Below are positions 53,600 through 64,000 of a stretch of DNA of 64,000 bases, piece by piece. The stretch comes from Hemerocallis citrina (lineage: Eukaryota > Streptophyta > Magnoliopsida > Asparagales > Asphodelaceae), in NCBI GenBank assembly GCA_017893485.1, contig CM030363.1:173564686-173628685 (forward strand). Reading direction: 5' to 3'. Every line of letters starts with the position of its first letter. Positions within the stretch are counted from its first letter, which is position 1. The translations under genes and the position numbers were made by a program. The notes below the pieces were generated by a model. That model made no database searches and was not told the DNA's origin. It was given only the letters and a program-made list of their open reading frames with translations.

Positions 53600-56500
53600 T
53601 ACTAAATCCCCGCTGAAGCACCATGACCTGGTCTGGATTAACCCCTAGCTTTCCTACCCAACTACTATCAAATCAGCGCCCCTCCCTCCTGCTGGCTCAA
53701 AGGTTGCCACTGTCAACCCTAATACTATTATATCGGCTACTTCTCTTGCTCCGATTTAAGTTCTTGCATATGTTCCCCTTCCTTTTAAATCAACCCCCAC
53801 CATCTAATGCTGCTATGGTTCCCCCGTCCTCAACCATTGATGGCTCCTTGGCCGAATGGAATGTGAATCCACACTCTTCCACCGAATGGGAGTTCTTCAA
53901 GGCTGTTGTAGCTGCTTCTCCCAAGCCTCAGAAGGAGACCCCCTATTCTCAACACAATGCTACTAAGAAGCAGCAGATTGCTGACTGGGTGGAATCTGAT
54001 AACGTACTCTCCGAAGAAAAGAAAGATCTATCCCATCCCTCATCTTGGTGCAAGGTACTGGTCTATCTCAATCTCCTATTTTTTTTCCTTTTCTTCCATG
54101 TATAAAAATATCACTATATTTTCCTAGCATTTTATTTTAGTCCTATTTCCTTCTTACAACCATTTAGTTACTATTTCATTAATTTTTCTACTATTCATAA
54201 TTTGGGTGTTACGGTCGGTTATTCGGAGATCTTAGGACATTCCAACATCGTGGTCTCAAATATCATTTTTGATTAGGTTCTCTATTCAATACCCCCCCCC
54301 CCACCCCGCGATTAAGGTGCTCCTCCCTTTACTCCTTCTTCACCTAATCACCTTATTTCCCTCCAGCCTCCTCTGCCTGTCTCTAATGATCATGTTGATT
54401 CTCTTCTATCCCTCTTGCCTATTAAGTGTACATCTAACTCTATTCTGCTACCTAATTCGAGCACTAGAAGGAAATACTCCAAAAAGATGCACAAGGTTTC
54501 TCACATTCGTTCTAGTGCTCACATTCGCGCTAAAAAGGATGTTGGTCTATCTTTCTCATCCAAAGCCACACTTGCACCCCAAAAATTAAATCTTGAGATT
54601 CCACCTATTCCCGATGTGGATCCCAATCATCCACTTGGATCCGTCTATCAAATTCAGTTTAATTCTCTCTCTTAACTCTGAAATTGTGGATCTTGCATCT
54701 CAGATGAGATTCATTATTGATCCCTCGGATCCAGACTGCATTCAATCCATTCAAAATTTCAAAATTTCTCATGCTTGTGCTCATCCCTGTTAACATGATT
54801 AATGTTTCTTGGAATATCGGTGGGCTTGGTAGCATAGCACCCATAAATGAGAAGATATCCATCATATTATTTCTACTATTCACTGCTGACTTGATTTATA
54901 TTCAGGAATCAAAACTAGACTCTGTTTCTCCCACGATTACTCGTTCTCTTGGTGGAAACTTTATCACCCATTGGATCCCCCTCAATGCATTCTATTCTTG
55001 CGGTTAGATCTTTTTGGGGTTTAAAGCTGCTCTTTTTCACTTAATTTCCATTCAAAGACTTCAATTCTTTTTTGTTGTCTACCTTCATTAGATTGAATTT
55101 AACTGCAATATTACTATTGTTTCAGTTTATGGACCTTCCACCCCGACCCTTCGCCATGAGTTTTGGAATGAATTCCTATCTTTCACTGGTCATTTTAACG
55201 GACTCTGGATTTTCTATGGCGACTTCAATGTTACTAGGTCCAGTCATGAAAGACTTGGGAATCCCTCCAGTGTTTTAATGATTGTATCCGCTCTCTCCAT
55301 CTAGTCAATATTCGCATTAATGGTAGAGCTTTTTCTTGGTCTAACAAGTACCTATCTCCCTCTATGGCTAAATTAGATCCGTTCCCGGTATCCAATGACT
55401 GGATCTCCTCATTCCATAACTCTTTTGTTCAAGCATTCCCTAACCCATGCTCGGATCATGTTCCTATTGGTTTATATTCCAATTTCAACTTCTTTAAACC
55501 TTCAAATTTTGATTTGAAAAATTTTGGTCAGAAGATCAAATCTTTGTTCATCTGATCACTAATTGTCTCTCCTCTATAGTTGACTCTCATGGACTTAGCC
55601 GGATTTTACTTAAACTCTACGCGGTTAAGCATGGCGGTAAAATTTGGCGCAAAGAGAGATTCAGTAATCCCCGTGCTATGCAACACTTTTTTCTTTCCTC
55701 TATCCTTTAGATTGATCAATTGGAAGAATCGGGCTCCATTTCCGACCATGATAGATTTAAAGGAAATGAATATAAATCTGATTTCAACTCCATTCTGCAT
55801 CTTGATCACGTCAAATGGGCTCAGCGCGAGAAAGCTAAATGGCTTAAAGTGGGCGACTGTAACACTTCTTTCTTCCATAATTACAGTTCATATTGTCAAC
55901 GGTGTAACCGTATTTCCTCCATTATGGAAGAGGACTCTGAATTAAGGTATATTCCAGAATTTCATAGAGCTTTCCTTTTTTTTTAAAAAAAACCTGATGG
56001 ATTCCTCCTCTGCTTGTCCCATCCATCTTGATTTGGATTTACTTTATGGGACTGAATCTCATGACCTTTCTACTACTGAAGCGCCCTTCTCTTTAGACGA
56101 GATTAGGGATGCCATTTTCTCCATGAGGAGCAATTCAGCGTCTGGCTCTGACGGGTCTCTGCCCTTTTCTTTCAAAAGTTATGAGATCTTCTTAAGGATG
56201 ATCTAGTTGACATGTTCTTCGAGCTCTTTCATTGCAATTTATCCTTTGATAGGATTAACTACGCACATATTGTGTTGATCCCCAAAATATTTGGGGCAAA
56301 TACAGTCTCCTCGGTTAGACCTATTAGCCCCTTTAATGTCATTAAAATTGTGATGAAAGTGCTCTCTAATCGTCTCAACTTGGTTATTTCACCTTTGATC
56401 GACCGTGCACAATTGGGATTTATCAAGAATAGATTTATTCTTGATAGTGTTGCGTGTGCCCAAGAAAACATCTCAGGTTGCAATCACTCTAATTCGGGAA

Positions 56501-57900
56501 GAATCTTGTTAAAGTTAGATTTCGAGATAGCCTATGATAAGGTGAACTGGGAATTCATTTTACCTGGGTATCCCTTTGCGATGGGGCAAACTTTAGAAAA
56601 ATGATTGGATTTTAATGATAGAGAAAGTTGAAAACGGGCTCAACACTTGGTCTGATTGCCTTCTCTCGCGAGGCGGCCAGCTTATCCTCATCAACTCAAT
56701 CCTTTTCTCCATTACATGATGTTCTTCTTTTATGCCCCCTCAAGAGTCATCAAGCAGATTGATCAGATTAGAAGGAATTTTTTGTGGTATGGATCATCCA
56801 ATTTCAAGTTGAGTAAACATTTGTGCAATTGGAAAGTCTTATGCAAATCCAAGTCTGAAGGAGGCTTGGGTGTCATTAACCTATGCAACGAGAACCTCAC
56901 CCTTCTTGGGAAATAGCTTTGGAAAATTCTCAGTCATGATGATTTTTCTTGGTTTCATCTTGTTTCCCATAAATACCATCGCCGTCATAAAGTTTGGGAG
57001 CTCCATCATTCTCTTTTCCTGTTAACGTCCCCATTTTGGAAAGGGGTCTGGAAGGTTATGGAACCCTTCAAATACGAATTACTTAAAGTTTGTGGTACGA
57101 GAGCTCATCAGATTTTGGTCCGACTTCTGGATCGGCCATATCCACATTGCTTTTGAATTTTTTGATCTATTCCATCTGGATACCAACCAGTGTGCCTTCG
57201 TTGTTGAGTACATCGTGTTCCATGACGATGTACGGGATTGGCACATTACTTACCCGAGATCTCTCCCTAATTCCCTGTTTCCCAAACATGTCAGGTTAAT
57301 TATATTACTTAGATCTTATAACTAGCATCCTAAAAATGACATCATTTGGCGTTGGACTAAATCAGGTTTATATTCGGTTAAGTCCTATTATAATTTCCTC
57401 AATAACGGAGGTGTCTCTTCTCCATTCTCCGAGTTGATCTGAGGTTGTATTGCACCTCTTAAGGTCAAAATCCTCTCTTGGTTGACTAATCATAATAAGC
57501 TCCTCACTGTTGAGATCCTCAACAAAAAAAAATCTCATGATTGGTCAGAAATGTGTGTCATGCCTTACCCACCACGAAGATGCACCTCTCATTCTCCCTT
57601 TATGGTCCATTTGCAAGAGGGCTTGGCATGCCCATGGTAACCCGGGTTCTATGTCCTCTTGGTGGGGACAGTAGCGATCCCAACGTGTCAAGTGCTCTTA
57701 TCTTGCTTCGTGGGATTTAGCCATGATGTCCCTTATTTGAATCGTTTGGAAAGAAAAGGATAACAGAATCTTCTCTAACAGCTCTCGCCATATTAATTGC
57801 TTGATTTAAGATCTCTCTTCTACACTAACATTTGGGTTAGTATTCTTCCTCCTTCTAAACTGACTAAGCTGCGGTTAAACAACCTTAATGTAGTTGTATC
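53600..57900 (+). pseudogene. LINE (L1-type non-LTR retrotransposon), decayed
   Basis: An ORF1-like remnant (53623-54660) precedes an endonuclease part from about 54795 (VSWNIGGLGS; YGDFN near 55214). Then come QREKAKWLKVGDCNTSFFH (about 55820), RT fragments (AQLGFIKNRFILDSV near 56410; LLKLDFEIAYDKVNWEF near 56515), NWKVLCKSKSEGGLGVIN (about 56827) and a zinc-binding zf-RVT part (IIWRWTKSGLYSVKSYY, about 57340). There are many stops and frame changes. A deletion near 56560-56640 removed the RT catalytic segment. No target duplication or poly(A) end was identified. Confidence 0.85.
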
Positions 57901-58859
57901 CTTTTTTTTTCAGCTTCAACCTATTTCCTCTACTGCTTAAACTTTTATCTTTTACTCCTAACACCTCCTATTCATTTTTCTTGCAAAGCTAATTAACGGG
58001 TGTGACAGGTAGTTCTCTGTTGGTATTTCTATCGTTCTGCCTTTTGTTGTTTGCAGGTGGTGGCACCTTTTGATGTGGGGTGATGTTTTGGGGTTTCATA
58101 TTAGCCTTTTATTATGTAGTTTTTGTTACTTCCCCCGCATCTATAATCTTCCTCGCTTTTATGTTTTTGTCTTCTATCCTTTTTGAGAGTTCACTAGATG
58201 TTGTACTTTAGTATTATGCGCCTTCTACTTACATCTACTTTGGTGCATGTGTAACCTCTTTTGGGTTTTTGTGTGTTTCTCCTTTGCAGTGCTGACTGCA
58301 AGGTATGTATTTCATGAGCTGTGTTTTTTTTTTGTAGCCCTTATTGTGGTTCTAGCTTTTTAGGTGGCTACTTTTCGATGCCTGCACTCTACTTCCTTTT
58401 CTGTTACCTTTCATAATTTTCTTCTTTTTCTACATTTTCTTTAGTTGGGAGTTTATTTCTTTCTCCCTCTGGTCTGCGGTATTGGCATGGAGTGATCGAC
58501 GGTGCTTATTGCGTACATCACCATTTCCTTTAATTTTCCTTCATCATGTGGCCTTTGGTCCATTCTACTATTATATTTTGCATCCACCGTGGCGCTTATT
58601 TCTTCCTTGCTCTTGGGCACCTGCGGCACCTCCATCTCTTGGTTTTGCGGCTGCTGCGGTGGCCTCTATCTTTGCTGCCTATTTGCATATCTGATTTCTC
58701 ATATGCTGGCATTTTGTCCCTTGCTGCGTCCATGTCCGCCTTATGTTGGCTGATCGGGCAAGGTGTGATTTCGGTGTTGGAATGCAAATCTCTCTCTTGC
58801 TTGTGTGACGATTGTGGTTGAGTTTTGTTTTATTTTCACTGAGCGGTATATTGTGTTTT

Positions 58860-58863
<4 letters not shown>
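57901..58863. other. Non-coding, T-rich sequence after the LINE
   Basis: Could be LINE 3' untranslated sequence. Short frames near 58480-58820 are hydrophobic by T-richness and look like chance. Confidence 0.4.

Positions 58864-58916
<53 letters not shown>
58864..58916. repeat. (TA)n microsatellite
   Basis: About 26 TA units immediately left of the MITE at 58917. Confidence 0.97.
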
Positions 58917-58918
<2 letters not shown>

Positions 58919-59283
58919 AAGTGATCATGTGAGAACTAGTTCTCACGATAAGCTTCATGTGAACTTTTTATATAGGCATCACATGGATGATCTGAACCAT
59001 TCACATTGTTTAGGATGACAAAATTAGTCAAAATATGCAAAATTAATTTATTTGAAGTTCATTTGTCCATCCATCACGTCACTATAAAAAATAACGATTT
59101 TCAGCCATACAATTTGTGACACTTATATGTATAGACAAACAAATCTCAAATGACTTGATTTCTTATCCGTAGACTAATTTATATGTATAGATCAAAATGA
59201 ACGGTTCGGACTTTTCAATTTATATCTAAAAAAAAAGTTCACACTTGGTTCTCACCGAAGGAGTTCTCACATGATCATATTCC
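58917..59283. mobile_element. MITE inserted in a TA microsatellite
   Basis: Terminal repeats GGAAGTGATCATGTGAGAAC and inverse (GTTCTCACATGATCATATTCC trimmed by one) are 20 bp long with one or two differences. TA repeats lie on both sides. 367 bp, non-coding. Confidence 0.75.
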
Positions 59284-59513
59284 TATATATATAGGAATAT
59301 ATATATATATATATATATTAGATTTGCCCGTGGACATGTGCCTACGGCATTTCTTCAGAACTATACAGCATATGAAAAGCCTTGTAAACAGTAAATCAAC
59401 AATTATATAACTCATGTTTGAATAGTATGACAATAATTAGCTGCAAATAAAAGTTCATGTTTTCATTAGTATATGTTGACAATAATTATAAATTGGGATA
59501 TAAAAGTCTATGT

Positions 59514-59702
<189 letters not shown>

Positions 59703-60713
59703 ATTTGAATTTTGGGAAAAAACTTTTGGAAAAAAAATGTGTTTTGTGAGGTTAAATCTGGAACTAGAACCACTTGATAACGTTCTTTGTGTTTTTGGCT
59801 AGGGTTATTTGACCCTATCTGTTTATTTTTTAAAAAAAAACTAGAATCTCATCATGCTTATGAAGCTCTATATAAAAATTTCTAAATTATGCCTAAAATC
59901 ATAAAAATGTATTAAAGGATTTCTTTTTTTAATCTCTGCATTGTTTTGAAACTTTTCATATTTTTCCAAACAGAGATGTCGACATTTTTCATCCTGCATT
60001 CCTGCTTGTTGTTTCTCTTTTACTTTACTAACTGACAACATTCTTCCTTTGAGCCTGGGTCAATTTTGAAGTGAACGTAAAACTCTGCGAGGGCAGCTAT
60101 TTTATGGAGCTTAATTGGTAATGGAAGACAAATAAAATAAACATTCAAAGACATTATTTCAGTATACCTTGTAAGATTTTTCGATATGAATGAATATCAC
60201 CCTCTTTGAGACGATTAAAATGAATCTTTTCTCCTCCTATTTTCTTTGACATTTAAAGTATAGCAAATTCCTCATCCAAAAGCTCAATAACTTTCTCAAT
60301 TTGAGTCCTAAATCGTAGACATATAACATTCGATAAAAAGTGTAATCTGGCCCAGTTCTCTGGGGTTGTATCATTAATTTCTTATTAATGAAACACGTGA
60401 CCATACTCTACCTTTTCCCTAAAAAAAACATTCGAGAAAAAGTCATGGTACATTCATTACAAAGAAAATTTCAAAAAAAAAAAAAAAAAAAAAGGCCTCT
60501 TAGACCATATGAACAAAACCCCTATTCAAAAATCATTATCGGGTCGACGGGTCTTCTTCAGTATTCTCGCAGTAACAAACGAAGCCGTTACCTTTCCAAC
60601 TCAGAACCCCTTACCCAAACCCCCCCCCCCCCCCCTCTCTCTGCATCCGACCTTCCCCCACACCCCCCCTCCACGGTCTGCTTACAGCCAACAACCTTTC
60701 CCACCACCTTACA
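59703..60713. other. AT-rich sequence upstream of LINE ORF1
   Basis: Holds an A run of about 21 (60475-60495) and a C run of about 16 (60620-60635). It may include the LINE 5' untranslated region. A frame at 60388-60720 crosses these homopolymers and is not convincing. Confidence 0.45.
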
Positions 60714-63700
60714 ATGTTAACTCTGCTTGAGCTCAGTGGGTGCGGGCCCAACGAGAGGGTCCGACACCCACCGACTTCAACTCAGCCTCAGCTCGAGGCA
60801 ACCAAAGAAGCAAATAACCAAATTGTCACCACAGTGCAGCCCACCCCTTCACCCACAACAACCCCAGCGGTTAATGCCGCTATAACAAAGATTCTGCCAG
60901 TTGAAGAGGGAGGATATAGAGAGCTCAGAGGTGTTCACTCTTCGATGGGTGCGCACAGAGGTGCACATCAGCATCGAGTGGAGAGGAACAAATCTCATCA
61001 TCGCTCGAGTGTTAGATCCCCAAGAGGCCATGGGTATCACCGCCGGCATGAGGAAGTCTACGAGGGAAGGGCCCATCGAAGGGGTCCCCCTCCAGGCCAT
61101 TTCAGGCGGAAAGAAACCCTTCCAAGGGGCCAATATCGGACTTCTCACGATGGGGGTGCACACAAACATGACACAGATAGAGAACTACACTATACTTCCA
61201 AGTCCAACACCAACACTGGCATACGTTTTAATCCAACCAATCTTCCACAACAATCCACTACAAACTATCCTGCTAAAACATCTACGGAAATGCAAAGGGA
61301 CTCAAACCCATCCAAACAGAGGAAAGAAGAAGGGGAGACTTGCGAACAGCTAAAGCAAGCCACTGGTTCCCCCCTCAAATCCACCGTCGAGCAACTCAAG
61401 CTGCCCTCACCACCGGAATGCCGCCAACTGTTATCTCACGCCAAGCATGCCCACGAAGGTGCGGAGCTAGACGGGACTACAATTAGGGCAACCGGTGATG
61501 GGGCAGGGGAGGGGCAGTGGATACAAGTCAGGGGTAAAAGAAACAAGCCAACAGAGAACACCACTAACCTCCAACCTGGTAAAACCACAGGCTTCAAGAA
61601 ACAGAGGAAGGGAAAGAAGAAGCCGGCGCCATGTTTTAACTGCGGAGATCTTGGGCAATTCAGGAGTGAGTGCACAAAAGAAGTTCGATGCCTCAAATGC
61701 TTGAAATGGGGCCATCTCTTTTATGTGTATACCAATGTGGTAGAAACAAAAAGTGACGATGAGAGGGAGGTGTACAGGGGAAGATCACCGGAGCACCCCA
61801 CAGTGATTCGACTGGCGAAAAGCTTGGAAGCCATTAAAAGCGAAGAAAGTTGGTTACGGCAATGGTGTGCAGTTGCCAAAATTAAAACGGGAAGGCCGTC
61901 GGAAGTGCACCTCACTCAGGCGCTCACTCAAAAGTGGCCGATGCGCGCCGATAGAGATTGGGTGGCTAAGAAGCTGTGCCACATGCAGTTCTTGGTCTCT
62001 TTCCCTTCACCAACAAAGGTCTCAGAGGTGGTCGGAATGGGGATAGTCGACTTTGGGCATTTTCAAGTGGAGTTCAACGCGTGGACACCTACTTTCGGCG
62101 CCGAGCTCCCTCAGGGAGAAAAATTTTGGGTTTGGATACATAACATTCCCTTGCATTTTTGGAAGAGGGAAGCTCTTCAAGAAATGGTCGCCGAATTTGG
62201 GTGCATAGAAGAGGTTGATGAGAAGACGGTGAGACGATCGGAGCTGGTCTCAGCAAGGGTCCTTATCAGAAGCGTCGACATCTCCTTGATGCCGCACTTC
62301 ACCAAGGTTTACTCCTTCGAAGAATCGTACCTCGTCAGGTTTGTGCTAGACAAGAGAGTCGACTCAACACAGGAACAGAACCCCCTCCCCCCCCCAACCA
62401 AACCGTCTACCTCCCTCACAGATCACAGAACGTACAAGCAAGTGGCTTCTCCAACCAACAACCTCACCATTGATGGGTCTCATGAGGTGGAACGAGCTCA
62501 CCGGGAGATTCTCAAGGCGGCGAGGGAGCAGGAACGACACCAACAGCCAAAACAACATGCCACGTTCAGAGTCGACCGGAGAAGGGACCGTCCCGCAAGA
62601 CCCAGTGGTCAAAAATCATCAGAGACCCTCAACTCGCTGGATCGAGCGGTGGTCCCAACCAACAGCCCTCTTTTGGAAGCGCATGCACTGGCAAAGGGAG
62701 GTGCTTCAGGGGCAGACCCCATAAATGGGAAAACAACCATCTGCAGTGACATGCAGGCTCTGAACCAGGGGTTGGTGGTCGAGACCACCACTTTGGAGAA
62801 GGCGACAGGCGAAAGAAGGCTTTCGACCAAGGAATGGGTCTAAAAGAGTTGGTATTCATCAAAAAAGGAACTCCTTCAGGTGTCAGAGGACGGTTTGGGG
62901 AAAGAGGCGAGCACAGGTATGCCCAAAACCAGCAAAAGCATCTCAAAAGAGATGAGCGCTGAGGGAGTGGGTGAAAAAGACAGGCTTTTAGAAGATGGCG
63001 AGTTTGGGAAAGAAGACAGGGGAGCTCCAGAGCTGGAGCTTGGCAAAAAGAGGCAAGAAGACGAAGATGAAGAGTCGTCTTCGTTTAGAACGAGAGAGTG
63101 GGGAAAAGAAACAAAGGACGCTTTGGACGAAGCGCCTTCTGAGACAACCGCTGAGCCACCCAATGAAATCGCGCCAACACACAGGGGGGGTAAGCTCACC
63201 TCTGAGACTGCCGTGCTGCCATCCAGTGAGGTTGCGCCAGCTGGCAGTGAGGGTGAGCTCACCGCTCACTGCCAAAGCAAGCCTCACACGCTTTTCGAAG
63301 GGTGTGATAAGTTGTATCGCGGATACAAATTTAATTTAGGCCATACTGATGATTTGAGTGTGGATGGGCCTCTTATAGAGATTGATGGGCCCAAAGAGGG
63401 GTCCATAGCGCCGTTTATTGTATCGGGACCATCTTACACTACAATTTCAAGCTCTAAGACACAGTATCAGATTGGGAACGGGCCCACCGAGGGGACCGTA
63501 TTGGAGAATGCCGCTATAATTAATGAAGCACCAAGATGCGGGCTCAATGTGGAGTCCGCACTGAAGGTTCCTACAGATAGTGAGGACGACCTAGAAGGGA
63601 GACTCAATCTTGATGAAGAATTCTCATTCACAGATGAGGAATCAGAAGATCTTGAGTTCATTGCTAACACCCAGAGAGAGCTTTCCCCAGAGATTGTACT

Positions 63701-64000
63701 ATCCACATTCCCAGATTCAGCTCAAGAAGGCAACTCTAGATTGCCCCTGAGGGCAGGTGGGTACAGAGTTCACCGCTCACCAAAGAGGGCTCATGTGGAG
63801 TCCTTGGATGACTACCTCGAGGTAGCAGCGGCAGCCAAAGCTGCCAAATTCGACAATGGAGGTACGACTAACTTTTTAGCATCTATCTTAAATTACATGT
63901 CAGACTCTGATGTTTTTTTACTAGCCGAAACATGTGGGTTAGAGGTTTGGGACACAGACCGTAGTGCGTTACTACTTAATAAAATCAGGGTTGGGAATTT
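60714..64000 (+). pseudogene. LINE ORF1-like (DUF4283 / zinc-knuckle) protein, runs off the window
   Basis: One frame stays open from ATG 60714 to the window end (over 1,090 codons) except for TAA at 62841. The head is His/Arg/Pro-rich. Two knuckles near 61632-61730 are each damaged: CFNCGDLGQFRSEC has Gln in place of His, and CLKCLKWGHLFYVY lacks the last Cys. A DUF4283-like core follows (WLRQWCAVAKI, NAWTPTFGAELP, FWVWIHNIPLHFWKREAL), about residues 360-540. Past the TAA lies a long acidic tail (EDEDEESSS, DEEFSFTDEESEDLEF). Frame and composition argue that the TAA (probably from CAA) is a late lesion. Confidence 0.78.

Noticed and set aside
58482..58821. Three overlapping hydrophobic frames that look like membrane proteins
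   Set aside because: T-rich sequence gives Leu/Phe codons in every frame; no start context or homology.
60388..60720. A 110-codon frame before LINE ORF1
   Set aside because: It passes through a run of 21 A and a run of 16 C, and its reading frame differs from ORF1.

Overview
The window looks like nuclear DNA from a flowering plant, most likely a eudicot. It is dominated by plant-type transposable elements: Ty1/copia, Ty3/gypsy (Tat-like), MULE, PIF/Harbinger-like, LINE and MITEs. The genes carry GT-AG introns, and the intergenic DNA is AT-rich with TA and GA microsatellites. I found no convincing ordinary single-copy host gene, no tRNA or rRNA gene, no CRISPR and nothing bacterial. The closest thing to a host gene is a plant mobile domain (PMD) gene, and it lies inside a MULE.

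Layout. At 1-357 is the end of a minus-strand copia LTR. At 1014-4163 is an internally deleted copia element. At 4473-5139 are Helitron-like termini. From 5210 to 50425 lies a nest five elements deep: (1) a PIF/Harbinger-like element with ends at 5210 and 50425; (2) inside it a MULE at 7086-50347, flanked by the 9-bp duplication TTTAGAATC, carrying a decayed transposase gene (+) and a PMD gene (-); (3) inside the PMD exon a gypsy-type element with 3.6-kb LTRs but only 1.5 kb of interior, 11241-48421, duplication CAAGG/CAAAG; (4) inside its right LTR a minus-strand Tat-like element A, 19615-48077, duplication ATGTC; (5) inside the pol gene of A a plus-strand relative, element B, 28374-43607, duplication GTCTC.

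Elements A and B each carry a second, antisense gene between pol and the 3' LTR. It has a TATA-like box, a first exon like the Pfam family called Transposase (putative) gypsy type, small introns, and two (A) or three (B) coiled-coil terminal exons. Each terminal exon begins in the same phase at a splice acceptor. This module is conserved between two diverged subfamilies and is flanked by related repeats; it is the most interesting object in the window. Each element also has an array of related tandem repeats (113 bp in A, 110 bp in B) directly after pol.

Right of the nest are a 762-bp foldback MULE (50476-51237, perfect 9-bp duplication), two MITEs loaded with short palindromes (52013-52826 and about 52915-53507), a decayed LINE (53600-57900), a MITE sitting in a TA microsatellite (58917-59283), and the long ORF1 of another LINE (from 60714, running off the right edge).

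Age order by hand-counted LTR differences: B about 0.7%, A about 2.9%, and the 3.6-kb-LTR element about 3.5-4% in its first 0.7 kb. The last pair is almost identical over the next 1.2 kb, which suggests gene conversion between the LTRs. Nearly every in-frame nonsense codon whose original residue can be inferred is explained by a C-to-T change on one strand.
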